Positions 11,586 through 18,436 of a stretch of DNA of 42,932 nucleotides are shown here, one piece after another; position 1 is the first letter of the stretch; every line of letters starts with the position of its first letter. The translations under genes and the position numbers were made by a program. This stretch comes from a virus. The notes beneath the pieces were generated by a model. It ran no database searches and was not told the DNA's origin. It saw only the letters and a list, made by a program, of their open reading frames with translations. Where the stretch lies: positions 1-42,932 of the IMG/VR virus record IMGVR_UViG_3300042402_001727; one strand, 5' to 3'.

Positions 11586-11877
11586 AGACCCCGTCTACAC
11601 TTCTACGTTAAGGAAGTGCGTCATTACAGTAACGATAACTGTACGGTGCATTGGATCTACCGCAAGGCCCTATTTAAGGGCGACTTGAGAAATCACAAAG
11701 GCAGGGACGCTATCCTGTCTAAATAGAAAAGAACGTGGACAGAGTAACCGCTCAGTCTAGGGCTCCTGTGGTGGGAGTGGCTAGACACTTTATTGAAGCA
11801 CATACCCTACGCCCGATTAGTAAGGGAGATAGCGACTAAACGCTGAAGAAAGGTTTAAATGTGTTTCAATAAAGTAT
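11586..11877 (+). ncRNA. Large multi-hairpin RNA between tRNA-Asn and tRNA-Gly
   Basis: 292 bases without a gene but full of helices: CACTTC/GAAGTG (11598-11618), TACAGT/ACTGTA (11625-11643), GCCCT/AGGGC (11667-11681), CAGG/CCTG (11702-11717), GTCTAG/CTAGAC (11755-11786) with CTCC/GGAG inside, and a 16-bp helix CTTTATTGAAGCACAT (11788-11803) with 11859-11874 enclosing CCCT/AGGG and AGCG/CGCT. It ends three bases before tRNA-Gly. Comparable large ornate phage RNAs near tRNAs (such as GOLLD) are known, but I cannot assign it to a family. Confidence 0.6.
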
Positions 11878-11951
11878 GCGGGGTTAGTTTAGTGGTAAAA
11901 CGAGATCCTTCCAAGTTCAAGTCGCGAGTTCGATTCTCGCACCCCGCTCCA
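11878..11951 (+). tRNA. tRNA-Gly (TCC)
   Basis: Acceptor GCGGGGT/ACCCCGC perfect, anticodon loop CTTCCAA, T-arm GCGAG/CTCGC, T73, CCA encoded. The anticodon stem has two weak pairs. Confidence 0.9.
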
Positions 11952-11974
11952 AATTTTTAACTACAAAGGTATAT

Positions 11975-12205
11975 ATGGCATTTAAACAACTCAGTCGTGG
12001 TCCCAGTGTAGACATTGAAAAATGTGTCGAACTGTCAGGAGGCAACAGATTTGATTTAGTTATTATGGCAGCAGTTCGTTGTCGTGAATTGGCTAAGCAA
12101 CATCGCAAAGCCGAAAATGGTTCGCAACTAAATGCTCCGGTTACTGCACTGCTTGAATTCCAAACAGGCAAAATTGGAAAAGAATATATCAAACGAGTAG
12201 TATAA
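11975..12205 (+). CDS. rpoZ: RNA polymerase omega subunit homologue
   Basis: 76 residues, close to bacterial omega (about 80-90). Residues 11-37, SVDIEKCVELSGGNRFDLVI followed by MAAVRCREL, match the omega signature VxxCxxxxxNRFxLVxxAAxRARxL. The segment APVTALLEFQTGKIG near the end matches the omega TVxALxEIxxGKI stretch. Omega assists folding and assembly of the beta' subunit and is a ppGpp contact in proteobacteria. AAAGG precedes the ATG. It lies between two tRNA genes without its own promoter. A phage copy could replace host omega or alter promoter choice; that is inference. Confidence 0.85.
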   Translation: MAFKQLSRGPSVDIEKCVELSGGNRFDLVIMAAVRCRELAKQHRKAENGSQLNAPVTALLEFQTGKIGKEYIKRVV

Positions 12206-12212
12206 GATCAAG

Positions 12213-12288
12213 GCCTGGTTGCGCAGAGAGGTTATGCATCTCCTTTACACGGAGAACGATGTCAGTTCGAGTCTGACACCAGGTACCA
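12213..12288 (+). tRNA. tRNA-Val (TAC)
   Basis: Acceptor GCCTGGT/ACCAGGT, anticodon arm TCTCC-TTTACAC-GGAGA, T-arm GTCAG/CTGAC, A73, CCA encoded. Confidence 0.92.
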
Positions 12289-12295
12289 ATTAATT

Positions 12296-12372
12296 CGGAG
12301 TGTAGCGCAGTCTGGTAGCGCACCTGGTTTGGGACCAGGGGGTCCAAGGTTCGAATCCTTGTACTCCGACCA
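12296..12372 (+). tRNA. tRNA-Pro (TGG), second copy, bacterial-like
   Basis: Acceptor CGGAGTG/TACTCCG, D-arm GCGC-AGTCTGGTA-GCGC, anticodon arm CCTGG-TTTGGGA-CCAGG, A73, CCA encoded. The sequence is far closer to proteobacterial tRNA-Pro than the copy at 7265, suggesting recent capture from a host. Confidence 0.94.
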
Positions 12373-12403
12373 AAATATATTTTAGCAGTTTAGCCAAAAT
12401 GTA

Positions 12404-12432
12404 GTGACAAGACAGTGCAATACTGTTATAAT
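12404..12432 (+). promoter_or_regulatory. Promoter P7 of the Ro-like gene and elements E-G
   Basis: GTGACA (12404-12409), 17 bases, TATAAT (12427-12432). The transcript starts with a GCAAG-GAAA-CTTGC hairpin and then elements E, F and G before the ATG at 12943. Confidence 0.8.
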
Positions 12433-12461
12433 AGATACATAGCAAGGAAACTTGCAAAGAG

Positions 12462-12632
12462 TTTTAGGATCGGTACAGCAACATTCATATTACTATGGAT
12501 CGTTGGACCCTATGGTAGTTCGCTGGAGTTGAAGGGCTTGCCCGGAGACGTTGAAGGTGTCTATTGAAATAGACCAACAAGCACAGAGTGATGGCCTGTG
12601 TAAAATAAAAGCAGTCAACAACGATCCTGTTA
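12462..12632 (+). ncRNA. Y-RNA-like element, copy E (large loop)
   Basis: AGGATCG (12466-12472) pairs with CGATCCT (12622-12628), again covarying; TACAGCAAC follows the 5' arm. The 150-base interior has GTTGG/CCAAC (near 12502 and 12573), GGGC/GCCC, GTCTAT-TGAA-ATAGAC and CACAG/CTGTG hairpins. A second GGATCG at 12497-12502 could compete for the 3' arm. Confidence 0.58.
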
Positions 12633-12868
12633 GTTTTGGATGACTACAGCAATTTAAAATCTACTAACGTAATTGCTATAGACGGTGGTCGAAGGACAGG
12701 CAGAAATGTTTTCTAGAAATAGACGCTCAAGGAATAGATAGGCCGGCAAAGTCCGGATATGATTTACATACAGAAAAACATGTAATAGGCAACATGAATG
12801 TTGATAGGGTCTGGGTGCTATAATTGGCCAGACCAGAAAATAAACAAATTGGCACGATCATCCTGTTA
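12633..12868 (+). ncRNA. Y-RNA-like element, copy F (large loop)
   Basis: GGATGA (12638-12643) pairs with TCATCC (12858-12863); TACAGCAAT follows the 5' arm and TGTT the 3' arm. Inside: AGCAATT/AATTGCT, CCGG/CCGG, TTACAT/ATGTAA and GGTCTGG/CCAGACC hairpins. A TATAAT-like string near 12829 lies in the last loop and is not taken as a promoter. Confidence 0.55.
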
Positions 12869-12870
12869 AA

Positions 12871-12931
12871 GTTTTAGAATGTTAACAGCAACTTTAAATT
12901 TCATTCATATCGAAAATAAAATACATTCTGT
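12871..12931 (+). ncRNA. Y-RNA-like element, copy G, next to the SD
   Basis: AGAATGT (12876-12882) pairs with ACATTCT (12923-12929). The conserved GGAT/ATCC has changed to GAAT/ATTC on both strands, a compensated change. AACAGCAAC follows the 5' arm. The SD GAGG (12932-12935) begins within three bases of the helix, so protein bound to G could block translation of the Ro-like gene. Confidence 0.58.
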
Positions 12932-12942
12932 GAGGTAATAAA

Positions 12943-14355
12943 ATGAACGCATTTGTAACAGCAATCGCAAATCAAGAAGCCCGTACTGCCAATGGCATGA
13001 AGGCACGTAAGTCAACAGCCAAGGCTACAGTTGACCTGTTCTATAAGATCGGTGCAAGCCGTGGTAAGAACATTGTAGGCGACTTCACTGCCGCTTACGT
13101 AGAAAATTCAGACGTTGCACTTCGCATCGCACAATGGGCACGTGATGTCCGCGGTGGTGCAGGTGAACGACAAATCTTCCGTGACCTTTTGGTTCACTTG
13201 GAAAAGACTGACCCAGATGCCGCTTTGGCTTTGCTAAAGAAGGTGCCTGAAGTTGGTCGCTGGGACGACATCTTTGTCTTCTCAACCCCTGCACTGAAGA
13301 CAGCAGCCTACACAATGTTAGGTGATGCGCTTCGTGTGCGAAATGGTCTTGCCGCCAAGTGGACTCCACGTAAGGGCAAGATTGCGGCTGAAGTACGATC
13401 ATTCTTTGGAATGACTCCTAAGCAGTACCGCAAGTCATTGGTATCAATGACAACAGTTGTTGAAACACAGATGTGTGCCAACGACTGGGATAACATCAAC
13501 TTCTCGCATGTTCCATCTGTGGCTGCTCGCAACTACAAGAAGGCATTCGGACGTCACACACCTGCATTTGCAGAGTACGTGGCCAAGTTAGTCAGTGGAG
13601 ATAAGACTGTCAAGGTTAACGCCAACGCAATCTTCCCACATGATGTACTGAAGGGTGTTATCAACCACTACGGTATGGACTTGAGCAAGGTTGACACTGA
13701 CCACATTGTGGCACAGTGGGACGCTTTGCCAAACTACGTAGGTGAAGCAAGTATTCTACCATTGGTAGACGTTAGCGGTTCTATGTCCTGCCCAGCAGGT
13801 AAGAACAGTAACGTGACTTGCATGGACGTTTCAGTTAGCCTTGGCTTGTACTTGGCTGACAAGAACAAGGGTGTGTTCAAGGACACATTCCTTACATTCA
13901 GTGATAAGCCTGCACTGATGACCCTAAAGGGTAACGTAGTCCAAAAGGCTGCACAAATGGTTAAGAGTGATTGGGGGATGAGTACTAATCTACACGCTGC
14001 CTTCACTAAGATCCTTGACGTGGCTGTCAAGGGTAATGCACCACAAAGCGATATGCCAGCAATGGTGTTGATCCTGAGTGACATGCAGTTTAACCAATGT
14101 GTCAATCACGATGACAGTGCAATGGCGATGATCGAACGCAAGTTCGAAGCAGCCGGATACACATGTCCAAAGGTTGTTTTCTGGAACCTAAACGCAAGTG
14201 ATAACGTTCCAGTTAAGGCAGACAAGAGTGGTGCCGCTCTTGTTAGTGGATTTAGTCCAGCCATCATGGCTAGCTTGCTAGGCGCTGATGTGGATCAATT
14301 CACTCCAGAAGGTATCATGCTGAAGACTGTAATGGTTCCACGCTACGATATCTAA
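12943..14355 (+). CDS. Ro60/TROVE-like vWA protein (DUF2828 type)
   Basis: 470 residues with SD GAGG seven bases before the ATG. The N-terminal ~265 residues are helical and carry DUF2828-type signatures: ARDVRGGAGERQIFRDLLVHL (67-87), PEVGRWDDIF (102-111), ETQMCANDWDNINFSHVPSV (174-193) and FPHDVL. A von Willebrand A domain follows, with a MIDAS motif DVSGSMS at 276-282 and a later LSDMQF. A helical repeat ring plus vWA is also the architecture of Ro60/Rsr (TROVE), which binds Y RNAs and misfolded RNAs. Kinship of DUF2828 with TROVE is inferred from architecture. The leader holds three copies of the repeated RNA element, which are likely ligands. A UUCG terminator follows. Confidence 0.75.
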   Translation: MNAFVTAIANQEARTANGMKARKSTAKATVDLFYKIGASRGKNIVGDFTAAYVENSDVALRIAQWARDVRGGAGERQIFRDLLVHLEKTDPDAALALLKKVPEVGRWDDIFVFSTPALKTAAYTMLGDALRVRNGLAAKWTPRKGKIAAEVRSFFGMTPKQYRKSLVSMTTVVETQMCANDWDNINFSHVPSVAARNYKKAFGRHTPAFAEYVAKLVSGDKTVKVNANAIFPHDVLKGVINHYGMDLSKVDTDHIVAQWDALPNYVGEASILPLVDVSGSMSCPAGKNSNVTCMDVSVSLGLYLADKNKGVFKDTFLTFSDKPALMTLKGNVVQKAAQMVKSDWGMSTNLHAAFTKILDVAVKGNAPQSDMPAMVLILSDMQFNQCVNHDDSAMAMIERKFEAAGYTCPKVVFWNLNASDNVPVKADKSGAALVSGFSPAIMASLLGADVDQFTPEGIMLKTVMVPRYDI

Positions 14356-14372
14356 AAAAACTAATGTTTTGA

Positions 14373-14398
14373 ATAGCACCTTCGGGTGCTATTTTTTT
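14373..14398 (+). terminator. Intrinsic terminator with UUCG loop
   Basis: ATAGCACC (14373-14380), TTCG, GGTGCTAT (14385-14392), then a T-run. Ends the Ro-like unit. Confidence 0.92.
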
Positions 14399-14401
14399 AG
14401 G

Positions 14402-14430
14402 TTGGCAAAACCAAAATTTAATGTTAAAAT
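14402..14430 (+). promoter_or_regulatory. Promoter giving a leaderless transcript
   Basis: TTGGCA (14402-14407), 17 bases, TAAAAT (14425-14430). The ATG at 14437 is seven bases after the -10 box, where transcription should start. Confidence 0.75.
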
Positions 14431-14436
14431 AACGAC

Positions 14437-14628
14437 ATGTATAAAGTAATAGGAAAAGAAGAAACCTTCAAGGTGCTTACACTGGCTGAGGCAATGAATG
14501 TTGCAAAGTCTATGAATGAATTTGTAGTTATCAAAGGTAAAGATTTTGAAGTATGTGGTATCTTTGGTGTTGATGAAGTAACTGATCCTACCTACGATGG
14601 TTGGATATCGAGAAAACAAGGAGTCTAA
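14437..14628 (+). CDS. Small hypothetical protein, probably leaderless
   Basis: 63 residues, MYKVIGKEETFKVLTLAEAM onwards, ending YDGWISRKQGV. A compact alpha/beta pattern with no family I recognise. There is no room for an SD because the ATG coincides with the predicted +1. The next gene begins two bases after its stop, so they form one operon. Function unknown. Confidence 0.65.
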   Translation: MYKVIGKEETFKVLTLAEAMNVAKSMNEFVVIKGKDFEVCGIFGVDEVTDPTYDGWISRKQGV

Positions 14629-14629
14629 T

Positions 14630-15097
14630 ATGCCGTGGATTGAAAATGTAGCAGCCGCTGATATACCTACTAGGTTCCATCACGAGGCCGGAGAGAACAG
14701 TATGCTGATCAGTATTGTTGATCCGGCAAGTTGGCGCCCCACGCCTGCCCACAAGTTCAAAGAACAACATAACTTTGAATTCTTGGATATTGAAGAAAAA
14801 GATTTTGCCCTAGATGAAGCAATGCGTTGTAGTCATGAGCAGGCCGCAGAACTTGTTCGTCTATTGCAACACGCTTTGGACAACCGTATGAATGTGGTTG
14901 TTCATTGCTACGCAGGTATTTGTCGATCGGGTGCGGTCTGTGAGGTTGGTGTCATGATGGGTTTTGAAGATACTAATCGTTTCCGCAGTCCAAATCTTTT
15001 GGTTAAACACCGTATGATGAAGGCATTGGGTTGGACTTATGATCCGGACGAAAAGCCTAATATTGATGATTGGCGGACTTTTAAATCAGTTGACTAA
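14630..15097 (+). CDS. Protein tyrosine/dual-specificity phosphatase
   Basis: 155 residues from the ATG at 14630, with SD AAGGAG. VVVHCYAGICRSG (about residues 89-101) is the HCxxGxxRSG P-loop of cysteine-based phosphatases, with the catalytic Cys and the phosphate-binding Arg intact. The fold and length suit a small dual-specificity phosphatase. It may act on phosphoproteins or on small phosphate esters and RNA 5' ends; the substrate cannot be read from the sequence. It precedes the zincin gene, which has its own promoter. Confidence 0.85.
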   Translation: MPWIENVAAADIPTRFHHEAGENSMLISIVDPASWRPTPAHKFKEQHNFEFLDIEEKDFALDEAMRCSHEQAAELVRLLQHALDNRMNVVVHCYAGICRSGAVCEVGVMMGFEDTNRFRSPNLLVKHRMMKALGWTYDPDEKPNIDDWRTFKSVD

Positions 15098-15118
15098 TTG
15101 CTCGTTCGGTGTTATAAT
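15090..15118 (+). promoter_or_regulatory. Promoter for the zincin operon
   Basis: TTGACT (15090-15095), 17 bases, TATAAT (15113-15118), overlapping the end of the phosphatase gene. Confidence 0.85.
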
Positions 15119-15144
15119 ATAACTTACACTAAACAGGAGCAAAC

Positions 15145-15549
15145 ATGGATTACCTTGTAGAAGCACATAGTAAGCAGAAGAAGCAATTTATTGAGGCTAT
15201 TCTCCCTTCTATGATCGATCAACTTGGACTAACTAATACTAGAAAATCTTTGGTTATTAGATTGGAAAAAGATTGCGAACAAATGGGCTATACTGTTCCT
15301 GTTGACATTTTAGATAGTTATGTGGTGGTTATCAAACCCTCTATGTCTATCAAATCAATTGGTATTACATTGGCGCATGAAATGGTTCATGTGCGGCAAA
15401 TGGCCAAAGGTATTCTTAAAATTAAGAATGGTGTTAATTATTGGTGTGGCAAACGGTATACCAAACGAACTAAGTATTTGGATCAACCTTGGGAACAAGA
15501 TGCGTTTGCTAGGCAAGAGTTAGTTTTTAGAAAAGCAATTACTGAATAA
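15145..15549 (+). CDS. SprT-like/zincin metallopeptidase-type protein
   Basis: 134 residues with SD AGGAG. LAHEMVHVRQMAKG (about 85-98) contains HExxH, the zinc-binding helix of zincins, with the two His and the catalytic Glu present. WEQDAFARQE near the end supplies an acidic residue that could be the third ligand. Size and layout resemble the short SprT-like or putative metallopeptidase proteins common in phages. The target is unknown. Confidence 0.75.
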   Translation: MDYLVEAHSKQKKQFIEAILPSMIDQLGLTNTRKSLVIRLEKDCEQMGYTVPVDILDSYVVVIKPSMSIKSIGITLAHEMVHVRQMAKGILKIKNGVNYWCGKRYTKRTKYLDQPWEQDAFARQELVFRKAITE

Positions 15550-15561
15550 AGGAACATCATC

Positions 15562-15735
15562 ATGGCTGGCAAAGCAAAATCAATCTATCTCACAATCTTG
15601 CCTAAGGGCAAACATATGAGCGTATTTAAAAAGGTATTCTTTGAGGCTAAGTCTTATAATGAATATGTCAAGACAGATGAATTCAAGGCCAAATGGCCTG
15701 CAGAAGAATTTGATATTGTAAAAGAAACTTATTAA
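15562..15735 (+). CDS. Small hypothetical protein
   Basis: 57 residues (MAGKAKSIYLTILPKGKHMS to FDIVKETY). SD AAAGGAA lies upstream of the ATG. It has an alternating strand-helix pattern and several Lys and aromatic residues. It lies 12 bases after the zincin gene and 15 before the metallophosphoesterase, so it belongs to their operon. Function unknown. Confidence 0.65.
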   Translation: MAGKAKSIYLTILPKGKHMSVFKKVFFEAKSYNEYVKTDEFKAKWPAEEFDIVKETY

Positions 15736-15750
15736 AGAAAGGAGGCGAAT

Positions 15751-16353
15751 ATGCCTAGTGTATTCTTAGTAAGCGACACGCACTTTGGACACATGGGTGT
15801 TTGCCGCTTTACTCGTAACGATGGAGTTACAAAATTACGACCGTATGAAAGTCCCGAAGAAATGGACGAAGATATGATCGCACGTTGGAACTCTAAGGTC
15901 AAGCCCACTGACAAGGTCTATCACTTAGGTGATGTTGTTATTAACCGCAAGGCATTAAAGACATTAGCCCGCTTAAACGGCGACAAGGTGTTAATCCGTG
16001 GCAACCATGACATCTTCCGTGATGATGAATATCGTGAATACTTCCGTGAATTACGTGCCTACCATGTGATGAACGGAATGATCTTAAGCCATATTCCATT
16101 ACATAGTGATTCAATGGGTCGCTTTGGTGTTAACATTCACGGACATACTCATGCTAACCGTGTGAAGAAGGCTCGTGGCGTTGATGCACGTACAGGAGAA
16201 ATCTTATACAGTGATGAAAACGATGTTCGTTATCATTGTGTCTGCGTTGAGCAAACTGATTTTGCTCCTATCTTATTCGAAGACGTCGTTGCACGTATTG
16301 AAGCAGAAGGTGGATCAGTTGGTTTTAAAAACGGCAACGGTCCAACAATGTAA
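15751..16353 (+). CDS. Calcineurin-like metallophosphoesterase
   Basis: 200 residues with a perfect SD AAAGGAGG. All metal-binding motifs of the family are present in order: SDTHFGH (8-14), HLGDV (~59), GNHD (~84), SHIPLHSD (~112) and HGHTH (~131). The family cleaves phosphomono- or diesters with two metal ions. Phage members act on nucleotides or RNA ends, and this short form resembles YfcE-like phosphodiesterases. A second, different member lies at 40614-41459. Confidence 0.9.
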   Translation: MPSVFLVSDTHFGHMGVCRFTRNDGVTKLRPYESPEEMDEDMIARWNSKVKPTDKVYHLGDVVINRKALKTLARLNGDKVLIRGNHDIFRDDEYREYFRELRAYHVMNGMILSHIPLHSDSMGRFGVNIHGHTHANRVKKARGVDARTGEILYSDENDVRYHCVCVEQTDFAPILFEDVVARIEAEGGSVGFKNGNGPTM

Positions 16354-16376
16354 CAAACAGATTGCATTTATTTTGT

Positions 16377-16405
16377 TTGACTTTTGTAATTTTTTTCTGT
16401 ACAAT
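16377..16405 (+). promoter_or_regulatory. Promoter for the restriction-modification pair
   Basis: TTGACT (16377-16382), 17 bases, TACAAT (16400-16405), 23 bases before the ATG at 16428. Confidence 0.82.
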
Positions 16406-16427
16406 AGTATTTTATTGAAAGTATATA

Positions 16428-17060
16428 ATGTCTATTGAACAGAAACTCAAAGAAGCATTTCGATTATTAAAAGAAGTGGTAGATGAAACTAAAGTTAATC
16501 TAATTGACAATTACAGTTATAGAGAATACACGACGACAGAAATTCTTAGAAGTTATCTTCCCAGCATCAAAAAAACAATTGGTAGAACCGGTGATGACGC
16601 TAACGCAGTTGATCAAGATTATCATCATATAGAACAAAAGTCTGGAACTAAAAAAGGCAAGACGTTGACAATGGCCATGTTTCCTGAGATGATGTTTGAC
16701 AAACAAAATGATCCAGCCCGTCGAGCATATATCTATAAGTATGATGGTCTGAGTCTTAGTTTTTTTGAATATTATAATCCTTATCCAACTGCTGTGGTAT
16801 TTGTGCCTAAAGATCACGTAACAAAAATTCATCCGCTTTTTAAGAAAAAACAAGATGAAAAAATAACACATTTTGCTAAACAATTGGCAGAAGGTAAAAA
16901 TATTGGACGTGATGCTATCTCTGTTGGTCTACAAGAAATTGTAGACGCAGTGGGGGCAGAAAATTTAATTTGTTGGCTGAACGGGGAACAAATTTCATCA
17001 ATTGAATTTTTCTATAAATTAAATAATAAACAAGTTAAAATTAACAATGACAACATATAA
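16428..17060 (+). CDS. Probable type II restriction endonuclease
   Basis: 210 residues. VDQDYHHIEQKSGTKKGK (61-78) contains E69-x-K71 in a strand, preceded by acidic residues, which fits a PD-(D/E)xK nuclease core, as do the following KTLTMAMFPEMMFD residues. The gene overlaps the downstream DNA methyltransferase by 14 bases, the classic layout of a type II pair. No close relative is recognised, so specificity is unknown. It could also be a methyltransferase-linked nuclease used against host or rival DNA. Confidence 0.65.
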   Translation: MSIEQKLKEAFRLLKEVVDETKVNLIDNYSYREYTTTEILRSYLPSIKKTIGRTGDDANAVDQDYHHIEQKSGTKKGKTLTMAMFPEMMFDKQNDPARRAYIYKYDGLSLSFFEYYNPYPTAVVFVPKDHVTKIHPLFKKKQDEKITHFAKQLAEGKNIGRDAISVGLQEIVDAVGAENLICWLNGEQISSIEFFYKLNNKQVKINNDNI

Positions 17061-17913
17061 AGTTTATAATCAATCGTGCATTGAAGGAATGCAACAACAT
17101 GTTGCAGATAATTCAGTAGACCTTGTGTTTACAGATCCACCATATGGTATTGACGGTGACGGATTGGATGTGCATTATCACAGAGACGAATCCAAAGTAG
17201 TTCCTGGATATATTGATGTACCACTGAATCAGTACGCTCAATTTAGTAGTGACTGGATCAACGAGTGCGCCAGAGTACTACGTCCAGGCGGCAGTATGTA
17301 CATTGTCAGCGGTTATAGTAATCTACATCATATCTTAAATGCTCTACATGCCACCGAACTAGAAGAAGTCAATCATATCATTGCCAAATACAGTTTTGGT
17401 GTTAGTACTAAGAATAAATTTGTCAGCAGTCACTATCATGTGCTGTTTTGGGCCAAGCCGGACAAGGGCCGACAGAAGCGCACATTCAACAGCAATTACA
17501 AGTATACTGATCAGAAAGACAGTTATCATGATCGATTGACTGTGCAAGACATGCCCAGGGCACACAATCCAGGACAGACTAAAAATAAGAATCAATTGAA
17601 CGAAGATTTTATTGAAAAATTTATTATGTACTCAAGCAATAGAGGCGACACTGTGTTAGATTGTTTTGGGGGTGGACTAACCACTGGCAGAACAGCATTG
17701 AGATGGGGCCGAAATTTTATTGGATTCGAAATGAATAAAAATGCGTATGATGCGTTTGTTCCTACATTAGACACCGTAGAACCATTGTTGGATCCAATTC
17801 CAGTTAGCCCTGATTCAAAAGAATTAGCCAAAAGAGAAAAAATGCGCGAAGGCTGGCGCAAAGACAGAGCCAAAAAAAAGTTATTGAATAATGTGTCGTT
17901 AGAAGAAAAATGA
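17047..17913 (+). CDS. DNA methyltransferase (beta class, N6-A/N4-C)
   Basis: 288 residues. Motif IV TDPPYG lies at 29-34 and motif I DCFGGGLTTG near residue 200. The order IV before I defines the beta class, which methylates adenine-N6 or cytosine-N4. The region between holds an aromatic- and Lys-rich target-recognition segment. RVLRPGGSMYIVSGY and NFIGFEMN are standard flanking strands. It overlaps both neighbours and most likely protects DNA from the nuclease encoded by the upstream gene. Confidence 0.9.
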   Translation: MTTYKVYNQSCIEGMQQHVADNSVDLVFTDPPYGIDGDGLDVHYHRDESKVVPGYIDVPLNQYAQFSSDWINECARVLRPGGSMYIVSGYSNLHHILNALHATELEEVNHIIAKYSFGVSTKNKFVSSHYHVLFWAKPDKGRQKRTFNSNYKYTDQKDSYHDRLTVQDMPRAHNPGQTKNKNQLNEDFIEKFIMYSSNRGDTVLDCFGGGLTTGRTALRWGRNFIGFEMNKNAYDAFVPTLDTVEPLLDPIPVSPDSKELAKREKMREGWRKDRAKKKLLNNVSLEEK

Positions 17914-18380
17914 TGAAATCAAAATGTTATCAACTCATAGGAGTCCCGGGCAGTGGAAAATCTACCTGGATTTCTAATCAAGACTGGGCATTAGGGTTAA
18001 CTGTAGTCTCTACAGATATGTGGGTAGAAATTTATGCTAAAGAACAAGGTAAAACTTATTCCGAAGTGTTTACAGATTATATGCCCACAGCAGTTGACCT
18101 AATGGCAAAACAAGTTGTATTTGCTCGTGAGCATGACCATACTATAATTTGGGATCAAACTAGTACTACTATAGCAAGTCGTGCTAAGAAGTTTCGTATG
18201 TTGCCCGACTATGAGCACATTGCAGTAGTGTTTCGTACACCAGAACGTAGTGAGTTGGATGTACGTTTATCAAGCCGGCCTGGTAAACATATTCCTAAAA
18301 ATGTTGTTGACGCAATGATCGACGGATGGGAAGAACCCTCTGAAGAAGAAGGCTTCACAGAAATTTGGTATGCAAGTTAA
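17910..18380 (+). CDS. P-loop kinase, polynucleotide-kinase-like
   Basis: 156 residues; the ATG overlaps the methyltransferase stop. Walker A is GVPGSGKST near residues 11-19. STDMWVE follows the expected strand, VVFRTPERSELDVRLSSRPGKHIP gives the lid arginines, and DGWEEPSEEEGFTEI matches the 'P..EGFdeI' ending of phage polynucleotide kinases and zeta-toxin-like kinases (AAA_33). It lacks the phosphatase domain of T4 Pnk. It could repair tRNA or DNA 5' ends, which suits a phage with a large tRNA investment. Confidence 0.8.
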   Translation: MMKSKCYQLIGVPGSGKSTWISNQDWALGLTVVSTDMWVEIYAKEQGKTYSEVFTDYMPTAVDLMAKQVVFAREHDHTIIWDQTSTTIASRAKKFRMLPDYEHIAVVFRTPERSELDVRLSSRPGKHIPKNVVDAMIDGWEEPSEEEGFTEIWYAS

Positions 18381-18406
18381 AAAGGACCTTCGGGTCCTTT
18401 TTTATT
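18381..18406 (+). terminator. Intrinsic terminator with UUCG loop
   Basis: AAAGGACC (18381-18388), TTCG, GGTCCTTT (18393-18400), then TTTATT. It marks the left border of the oxygenase cluster. Confidence 0.92.
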
Positions 18407-18423
18407 GGTTATAACATTTAACG

Positions 18424-18431
18424 ATTAAATA
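18424..18431 (+). promoter_or_regulatory. Late-promoter-like octamer
   Basis: ATTAAATA, a one-base variant of TATAAATA, five bases before the ATG at 18437. In T4-type late promoters the +1 falls about six bases after the octamer, that is at the ATG. Confidence 0.45.
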
Positions 18432-18436
18432 TTACT

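Noticed and set aside
11820-11877. Group I intron core
   Set aside because: GCGACTAAACGCTGAAG resembles a group I P7 region but the partner strand (TAGTC) and the P/Q elements are missing; the string is simply an AGCG/CGCT hairpin.
12742-12800. HDV-like ribozyme
   Set aside because: GGCCGGCAAAGTCC matches the start of HDV ribozymes by chance; the nested P1.1/P3/P4 pairings are not found.
12804-12835. Promoter TTGATA...TATAAT within element F
   Set aside because: The TATAAT lies in the loop of a perfect GGTCTGG/CCAGACC hairpin and spacing is unsuitable.
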